DNA of 19,197 nt from Candidatus Wolframiiraptor sp. GTDB taxonomy: Archaea > Thermoproteota > Nitrososphaeria_A > Caldarchaeales > Wolframiiraptoraceae. The notes beneath the pieces were generated by a model. The model saw only the letters and a list, made by a program, of their open reading frames with translations, was not told the origin of the DNA and made no database searches. A program made the position numbers and the translations under genes. The DNA is taken from assembly GCA_003660635.1 (NCBI GenBank), contig QMUP01000001.1, positions 1-19,197 of the forward strand. Reading direction: 5' to 3'. This document shows positions 14,734 through 19,197 of the stretch, one piece after another. Position 1 is the stretch's first letter; each line of letters opens with the position of its first letter.

Positions 14734-16131
14734 GTGGGCACACCACCACCAACAGGAATTAAACAGATTTTGAAAGAGGCGCTAAAGACCAAAACGGGAA
14801 TGGCGGCGGTCATAATTTTAGGAATGATGATTCTAATGTCTGCCTCGATACCTTTTTACTCTCCTGTCAACTTCGTAAAAAGATGGAACGACTTAAAATC
14901 ATGGTATGAATATCCCTCGCTAGCTGCCCCTGTGTGGGTTAAGTGGTTTACTGGAACTAATTTACCAGAGACAATAGATCTCACCTCGAAGCATTTTAGA
15001 GTTACAGAAGAAGAAATTTCAGGACATTACATAACTACCTATACCGCATATTTCCGATACACTTACGACGATTACCCCTCAGAGTTAAAGGCATTGATAA
15101 AGACCGATATAAAGGGAAAGCCCGTCAGACTTAACATAATTTTCATCAGACCGGATGGTGAGGAGATAAACCTGTTTAATGGATTAGTGTCTTCGGGTCA
15201 AACAACTTTTGATATATCCTTGGATCCAAAGCTTCAGAAGAATATAGCTAGGTTCGTTTATGAAAAGACCGGAACTGTTCCTGAAGTCATTAGACCGGAG
15301 ATAATACTCTTTTCAAAATCACCTTCAAAATATGGCAACGAAGCCGCCTCTTCAAACGTATTAAGAGGCAGATATATTGTTAAATTCCAGGTACTCTCTG
15401 ATAAAAAGATCTCAGCCGAACCCAGGTTCATAGTATATGGGAAAGTTTATGGATTTGCGGGAACCGATCTTTACAGAAGGGATCTATGGCTCGGAATTCT
15501 ATGGGGTGCTCCGGTTGCTCTGGCGTTCGGAACCGTGGCAGCCATTGCTACTGCGTTATTACAGGTAATTATAGGTGCGGCTGGCGCGTGGTTTGGGCCG
15601 AAGTGGGATGAACTGGTTCAGAGAATTGCCGACTTCTTTTTGATTATTCCTGTTCTTCCAATTTTAATACTAATCTCGGTAATTTATAAGGTCACGATAT
15701 GGTCATTACTGGGGTGGGTTATAGTCTTCAGCGTAGTCGGAGTTTCCAGCAAGATCGCTAGAAGTATAACGTTTCAGATAAGGGAGGAACAGTACATAGA
15801 GGCCGCCAAAACTTATGGGGCAAGTAAAACGCGGATGCTTTTCTACTACGTAATCCCGAGAATAATGCCGTTCACTTTTGCTTTAGTAGCACTCAATGTC
15901 CCGACGTACATCTTCCTAGAGGCTTCACTAAGCTTCCTAGGACTCGGAGACCCAGAACTCCCAACATGGGGCAGAATTCTCGGAGACGCATATTCTGCAG
16001 GCGCGCTTTACCAGGGTTACTGGTGGTGGGTTATCCTACCTGCATTTATGATAATGCTTGTTTCACTCGGTTTTACGCTCCTGAGCTATGCATTTGATAA
16101 GATAGTGAACCCAAGACTGAGGGAGGAATGA
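14734..16131 (+). CDS. ABC transporter permease, DppC/OppC type, with a large external insertion
   Basis: This 465-residue protein is much longer than the usual 280-320 of DppC. After the first membrane helix (about 23-42) comes an insertion of about 190 residues (45-238), beta-rich in appearance and without membrane helices, so probably outside the cell. It is followed by the family entry motif FAGTDLYRRDLW, normally GTDxxGRD. The membrane domain carries the coupling loop EEQYIEAAKTYGASKTRML (351-369) and ends VNPRLREE. It starts at GTG 14734, six bases after the upstream stop, with a good ribosome site GAGGTGAT at 14721-14728. Its stop overlaps the next gene's ATG. The insertion may contact the anchored binding protein, which is inference. 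Confidence 0.92.
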   Translation: MGTPPPTGIKQILKEALKTKTGMAAVIILGMMILMSASIPFYSPVNFVKRWNDLKSWYEYPSLAAPVWVKWFTGTNLPETIDLTSKHFRVTEEEISGHYITTYTAYFRYTYDDYPSELKALIKTDIKGKPVRLNIIFIRPDGEEINLFNGLVSSGQTTFDISLDPKLQKNIARFVYEKTGTVPEVIRPEIILFSKSPSKYGNEAASSNVLRGRYIVKFQVLSDKKISAEPRFIVYGKVYGFAGTDLYRRDLWLGILWGAPVALAFGTVAAIATALLQVIIGAAGAWFGPKWDELVQRIADFFLIIPVLPILILISVIYKVTIWSLLGWVIVFSVVGVSSKIARSITFQIREEQYIEAAKTYGASKTRMLFYYVIPRIMPFTFALVALNVPTYIFLEASLSFLGLGDPELPTWGRILGDAYSAGALYQGYWWWVILPAFMIMLVSLGFTLLSYAFDKIVNPRLREE

Positions 16132-17090
16132 TGAAGAAGATACTAGTTACTGAAGACCTGGTGTTATACTACAGAACGTCGAGGGGACCTGTTAGAGCAG
16201 TTGATCACGTGAATCTTTGGGTGGAAGATGGATCAAGCCTTGCCGTTGTCGGAGAAAGCGGTTGCGGAAAGTCGTCTATGGCGTATGCCATTCTGAGAAT
16301 TCTCCCGAGAAATGTCCACAGCTATAGTGGAAAAATAATCTTCGACGGCGTCAACTTAATGGATCTAACTGACGAGGAAATGAGATCCAAGATCCGTTGG
16401 AGAAAAATATCCATGGTCTTTCAAGGAGCTATGAATACCTTGAATCCTGTAATTAAAGTAGGGGACCAGATAATCGAACCGTTACTAATTCACGCGGGAT
16501 ATAAAAAGGAGGAGGCACTCCGCGAGGCTAGAGAGGCCGTTAAAAACGTCGGTTTACCAGAGTACGTGTTAGATCGCTATCCTCATGAATTGAGTGGTGG
16601 AATGAAACAGAGGGCTGTAATTGCCATGGCGCTGCTAATGAAACCTAGGTTAGTGATCTTAGATGAACCAACATCTGCTCTCGACGTGCTTACCCAGGCG
16701 AATATCATGAATTTACTTAAAGACCTTAAGGAAAGGGAACGACTCTCTTATATTTTTATCACACATGACCTCGCCTTGGCTAGTGAACTCGCGGATTATG
16801 TTGCCGTAATGTATGCTGGTAAGATCGCTGAGATAGGCAGCGCTGAAACCATCTACAAGAATCCGAGACATCCCTATACCCAGAAACTTATCGGTAGCGT
16901 GCCGACGCTGAGAAGTGAAAAGGTCTTGGAATTTATTCCGGGAGCCCCTCCGGATTTGGTAAATCCTCCTGAAGGATGCAGATTCCATCTCCGATGCCCA
17001 TTCGCTAAAGATATTTGTAAGAGACGAGAACCACCCTTAATTAAAGTAGATAATGATCACGTCGCATGTTGGCTTTATGGGGGAGAGTGA
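16128..17090 (+). CDS. ABC transporter ATP-binding protein, DppD/OppD type
   Basis: This 320-residue ATPase powers the transporter from the cytoplasm. Walker A is GESGCGKSS (42-50), the Q-loop is in VFQGAMNTLNPV, the ABC signature is LSGGMKQR (155-162), Walker B is LVILDEPTSALD (175-186), and the switch histidine is in FITHD. The C-terminal OppD/F extension has PEGCRFHLRCPFAKDIC plus a late cysteine (284, 290, 297, 314), the set that holds a [4Fe-4S] cluster in related DppD proteins. The gene overlaps the permease stop as ATGA. A second ATG at 16131 has better spacing from GGGAGG (16121-16126) and may be the real start. Confidence 0.95.
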   Translation: MMKKILVTEDLVLYYRTSRGPVRAVDHVNLWVEDGSSLAVVGESGCGKSSMAYAILRILPRNVHSYSGKIIFDGVNLMDLTDEEMRSKIRWRKISMVFQGAMNTLNPVIKVGDQIIEPLLIHAGYKKEEALREAREAVKNVGLPEYVLDRYPHELSGGMKQRAVIAMALLMKPRLVILDEPTSALDVLTQANIMNLLKDLKERERLSYIFITHDLALASELADYVAVMYAGKIAEIGSAETIYKNPRHPYTQKLIGSVPTLRSEKVLEFIPGAPPDLVNPPEGCRFHLRCPFAKDICKRREPPLIKVDNDHVACWLYGGE

Positions 17091-17092
17091 GC

Positions 17093-18076
17093 GTGGAGCC
17101 TGCGATCGTATTAAGAGTGGAGAATTTAAGGACCTGGTTTCCGGTTAAAACAGGATTATTCAAGCCGGTATCTTATGTAAAAGCAGTAGATGGGGTTAGT
17201 TTCAGCATCCATAGAGGCGAGGCATTGGCAATAGTTGGGGAAAGTGGCTGTGGGAAGACCACCTTAGGCCGGACAACCCTGAGGGTCCTAGAGCCCATTT
17301 CTGGGAAGATCTATTTTCACGAGAAAGAGATAACCCACAGCCGTGAAGAAGAATTGAAAGAATTTAGGCGAAAAACAGCTATGATATTTCAAGATCCGTA
17401 TTCGAGCCTAAATCCTGCTTTCAACGTTTACAGAATACTTGAAGAGCCCTTAATCATTAATGGGATCCGCAAAAAAGAAGAAAGAACCGAGTTAATCTAT
17501 AAAGCATTAGAGGAAGTGAAGCTCAATCCCGTAGAACTTTTCGCTAGTAAGTATCCACATATGCTCAGTGGCGGACAGAGACAAAGAGTTGCCATCGCGA
17601 GAGCGTTGATCTTGAAACCCGAATATGTGGTAGCGGATGAACCCGTCTCAATGCTTGACGCGTCAGTTAGAGCTGAGATATTATATCTCTTAAATGAGCT
17701 TAAGAATAGGCACCAAATAGCGTTCATGTATATCACACATGACCTCGCCACCGCGAAATATCTATGTAAAAGAACGGCCATAATGTACGCTGGTAAAATC
17801 GTTGAAGTAGGTCCCACAAAGGAGATTATAAGCAATCCACGACACCCCTATACAAAAGCCCTTATTGAAGCACTTCCCGATCCAGATCCCAGTAACAGAT
17901 TTAGGAGAATCAAGGTTGTCCCAGGCGAGCCGCCTAATTTATTAAATCCACCACCTGGATGCCGATTTAGTCCAAGATGTCCCTATGCCAAAGATATCTG
18001 TAGAGAGAGGGAGCCGGAGCTCGAAGAAGGGCCCCCCGGTCATTATACAGCCTGTTTCTTAAAAGACGAGATTTAA
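17093..18076 (+). CDS. ABC transporter ATP-binding protein, DppF/OppF type
   Basis: From GTG 17093 this is 327 residues. It is the second ATPase of the transporter and pairs with the DppD-like protein. Walker A is GESGCGKTT (49-57), the Q-loop region is FQDPYSSLNPAF, the signature is LSGGQRQR, and Walker B is VVADEPVSMLD, followed by a THD switch. The C-terminal extension again has four cysteines (290, 296, 303, 321). The frame is open back to 17066; I choose GTG 17093 because GGGGGAGA (about 17079-17086) lies at normal ribosome-site spacing. A GTG at 17087 would overlap the previous stop as GTGA. The gene ends the operon eight bases from the convergent protease gene, with no separate terminator visible. 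Confidence 0.94.
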   Translation: MEPAIVLRVENLRTWFPVKTGLFKPVSYVKAVDGVSFSIHRGEALAIVGESGCGKTTLGRTTLRVLEPISGKIYFHEKEITHSREEELKEFRRKTAMIFQDPYSSLNPAFNVYRILEEPLIINGIRKKEERTELIYKALEEVKLNPVELFASKYPHMLSGGQRQRVAIARALILKPEYVVADEPVSMLDASVRAEILYLLNELKNRHQIAFMYITHDLATAKYLCKRTAIMYAGKIVEVGPTKEIISNPRHPYTKALIEALPDPDPSNRFRRIKVVPGEPPNLLNPPPGCRFSPRCPYAKDICREREPELEEGPPGHYTACFLKDEI

Positions 18077-18084
18077 TAGAAGTT

Positions 18085-18942
18085 TCAGCTGGCGACGAAA
18101 ACTAAGAACCCCGTTACTAATGCTAACATAAGAGGAATTGGGAGCCCGGGTAGGAGACGACGCCTCTTTAAAGCATATAACGTAATGGTATACCCTATTA
18201 GAATCGAAATCATCGCGGCGATGGCCGGAAGTAGCCCTAAGTTCCAAAATATCGCAGCAAGTGTAAGTGAGTAGAAGAAGAGGTCACCCATTCCGACTAC
18301 TATGTCGCCTATCTCGATTGTTAGCCCCCTTAGCGAGGAGGCGTCTTCTTTCGTTAGGGTTGAGAGATGTCCGCGGTAAACGGCGAGGATGTCGTAGGCC
18401 GAGATCCCGATGACCAGTACTATGAAGGTCCAGTATGGTATGCTCATGCCTATTGTTCCGCCGGCGCCTGAGGCTATATAGGATGCCGCGATCGAGGAGG
18501 CTAATTCTCCTCTCATTAAGAGGGTGTAGGTCACGAGGGATGCGCCGAAGATCGCTATTGGAAGCCAGAGGCGGAGTAGCTGGAAGCCGAGTATTAGGGC
18601 GAGGTTGAGGACGTAGATGCTGGTCACGCCGAATGAGATCAGCCAGATCAGGACTCCCACGAGTATCTTGAATAAGTTTCTCTTTTTTCTCGCGATATAG
18701 AGTATGAGTATGCCGGATGCCGTGATCAACCCTATGATGATGAGCGTATTCAGGTAAGGCGCTGGATTTACTAGTGCCTGAGCGGGTGGAGTCGAAGGCG
18801 CGGGTTCTTCAAGGGGTGTGATAAGTAGTCTTGGAAAACGTAGCTTAGCATAGCTAGCTAACATCGTGACGACCCAAGTTAGGCTTAGGGAGAGCATTAG
18901 TGGAAGATAGTTCATTGGGGTGATCTTCACGTCATTGCCCAA
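18085..18942 (-). CDS. Presenilin/signal-peptide-peptidase-like intramembrane aspartyl protease (archaeal A22 family)
   Basis: This membrane protein of up to 285 residues has about nine hydrophobic segments. The two catalytic signatures of the A22 family are present: SAYDILAVYRG with Tyr183-Asp184 in one helix, and VGMGDLFFYS with the GxGD aspartate Asp220 in the next. LPGLPIP (264-270) matches the position of the PAL-type motif before the last helix. The family cuts membrane helices inside the bilayer, such as leftover signal peptides. Loop 43-62 is rich in proline and alanine. The start is unsure: TTG 18942 gives a short leader after GTTTATC (about 18976-18982), while GTG 18930 and ATG 18915 are possible. 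The gene converges on the ABC operon and diverges from the Trm112-like gene. Confidence 0.85.
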   Translation of the reverse strand: MGNDVKITPMNYLPLMLSLSLTWVVTMLASYAKLRFPRLLITPLEEPAPSTPPAQALVNPAPYLNTLIIIGLITASGILILYIARKKRNLFKILVGVLIWLISFGVTSIYVLNLALILGFQLLRLWLPIAIFGASLVTYTLLMRGELASSIAASYIASGAGGTIGMSIPYWTFIVLVIGISAYDILAVYRGHLSTLTKEDASSLRGLTIEIGDIVVGMGDLFFYSLTLAAIFWNLGLLPAIAAMISILIGYTITLYALKRRRLLPGLPIPLMLALVTGFLVFVAS

Positions 18943-19037
18943 ACTCGTTCAATCCGGTTAAGAACCACTCCTCTGATAAACCTTAATTTCTTAGAGGGAT
19001 CATATTCCACATTCTGAGAGGGGAGGGAGAAGCGGGG
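18943..19037. promoter_or_regulatory. Divergent promoter region between the protease and Trm112-like genes
   Basis: On the minus strand GGTTTATC (about 18975-18982) is a candidate TATA box for the protease gene. On the plus strand CTTAATTTC (18982-18990) is a candidate for the Trm112-like gene, whose leader then carries the purine-rich ribosome site GGGAGGGAG at 19021-19029. Confidence 0.4.
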
Positions 19038-19197
19038 ATGAAGTACAGGCTCATGGATTTGCTGGCATGTCCGATGTGTAGGAAATTTCCCCTCACCCTC
19101 TACGCATTTGAAGTTAAGGAGGTTGAATTGCCCTCAAAGCCGAAAAGATGCGAGATCTACTGCGGATATAGTTCCTCTAAGATCGATGAATTGGCCA
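19038..19197 (+). CDS. Trm112-like zinc-binding methyltransferase partner, 3' part cut by window edge
   Basis: The ATG at 19038 opens 53 residues that run off the window. The start MKYRLMDLLACPMCRKFPL is the Trm112/UPF0434 N-terminus, with Cys11 and Cys14 of the zinc site. Cys38 and Cys42 in CEIYCG supply the second pair, as in archaeal Trm112. Family knowledge: Trm112 is a small subunit that stabilises and activates several methyltransferases acting on tRNA and release factor. A purine-rich ribosome site precedes the start. A short zinc-ribbon protein of other function cannot be fully excluded without the C-terminus. Confidence 0.75.
   Translation, partial: MKYRLMDLLACPMCRKFPLTLYAFEVKEVELPSKPKRCEIYCGYSSSKIDELA

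Noticed and set aside
1..19197. tRNA, rRNA, CRISPR array, insertion sequence or prophage
   Set aside because: Intergenic gaps are short and show no cloverleaf, regular repeats, transposase or terminal repeats; base and codon use look even across the window.

Overview
The window is a dense archaeal chromosome segment, most likely from a thermophilic member of the TACK/Thermoproteota side of the Archaea. The evidence is an e-MtaB-type tRNA methylthiotransferase, a RadB-like recombinase paralogue, a PIN-ATPase, an archaeal presenilin-like protease and a Trm112-type zinc protein. Arginine codons are mainly AGA/AGG and isoleucine is often ATA. Many genes have an A/T-rich TATA-like box about 26-30 bases before a near-leaderless start, and GTG/TTG starts are common. 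I cannot name a species. I see no tRNA, rRNA, insertion sequence, integrase or CRISPR array, and no gene-free stretch longer than about 210 bases.

Left part (1-4320). Two minus-strand genes, a truncated e-MtaB-like radical SAM enzyme and a purine-type phosphoribosyltransferase, stand back to back with a plus-strand group: an NrpR-family regulator (winged helix plus one DUF128 domain), glutamate dehydrogenase, and a RadB-like ATPase. NrpR beside glutamate dehydrogenase suggests local nitrogen control. A palindrome lies just after the TATA box of the dehydrogenase gene.

Middle (4317-10300). A small three-helix membrane protein resembling the OST3/OST6/OSTC subunits of oligosaccharyltransferase follows a HAD phosphatase/PIN-ATPase pair that overlaps by ATGA. 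The PIN-ATPase keeps its nuclease-type residues but seems to have lost its P-loop and its KH GxxG. A 16-bp perfect palindrome separates it from the membrane gene. Next come an SCP-x-like archaeal thiolase and a long, divergent ATP-type phosphoenolpyruvate carboxykinase, which converge on each other.

Right part (10306-18076). This is a complete family-5 (Opp/Dpp-like) ABC uptake system in two divergent units. On the minus strand are a bitopic membrane protein and a 914-residue anchored binding protein. On the plus strand are two permeases and two ATPases in one operon. The binding protein appears circularly permuted: the motifs normally in the second half of the family come first. It then carries a beta-rich domain, a coiled-coil stalk and a membrane anchor. 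The two units start from an almost symmetrical pair of TATA boxes.

Right end. A presenilin/signal-peptide-peptidase-like intramembrane aspartyl protease converges on the transporter operon, and a truncated Trm112-like gene leaves the window.
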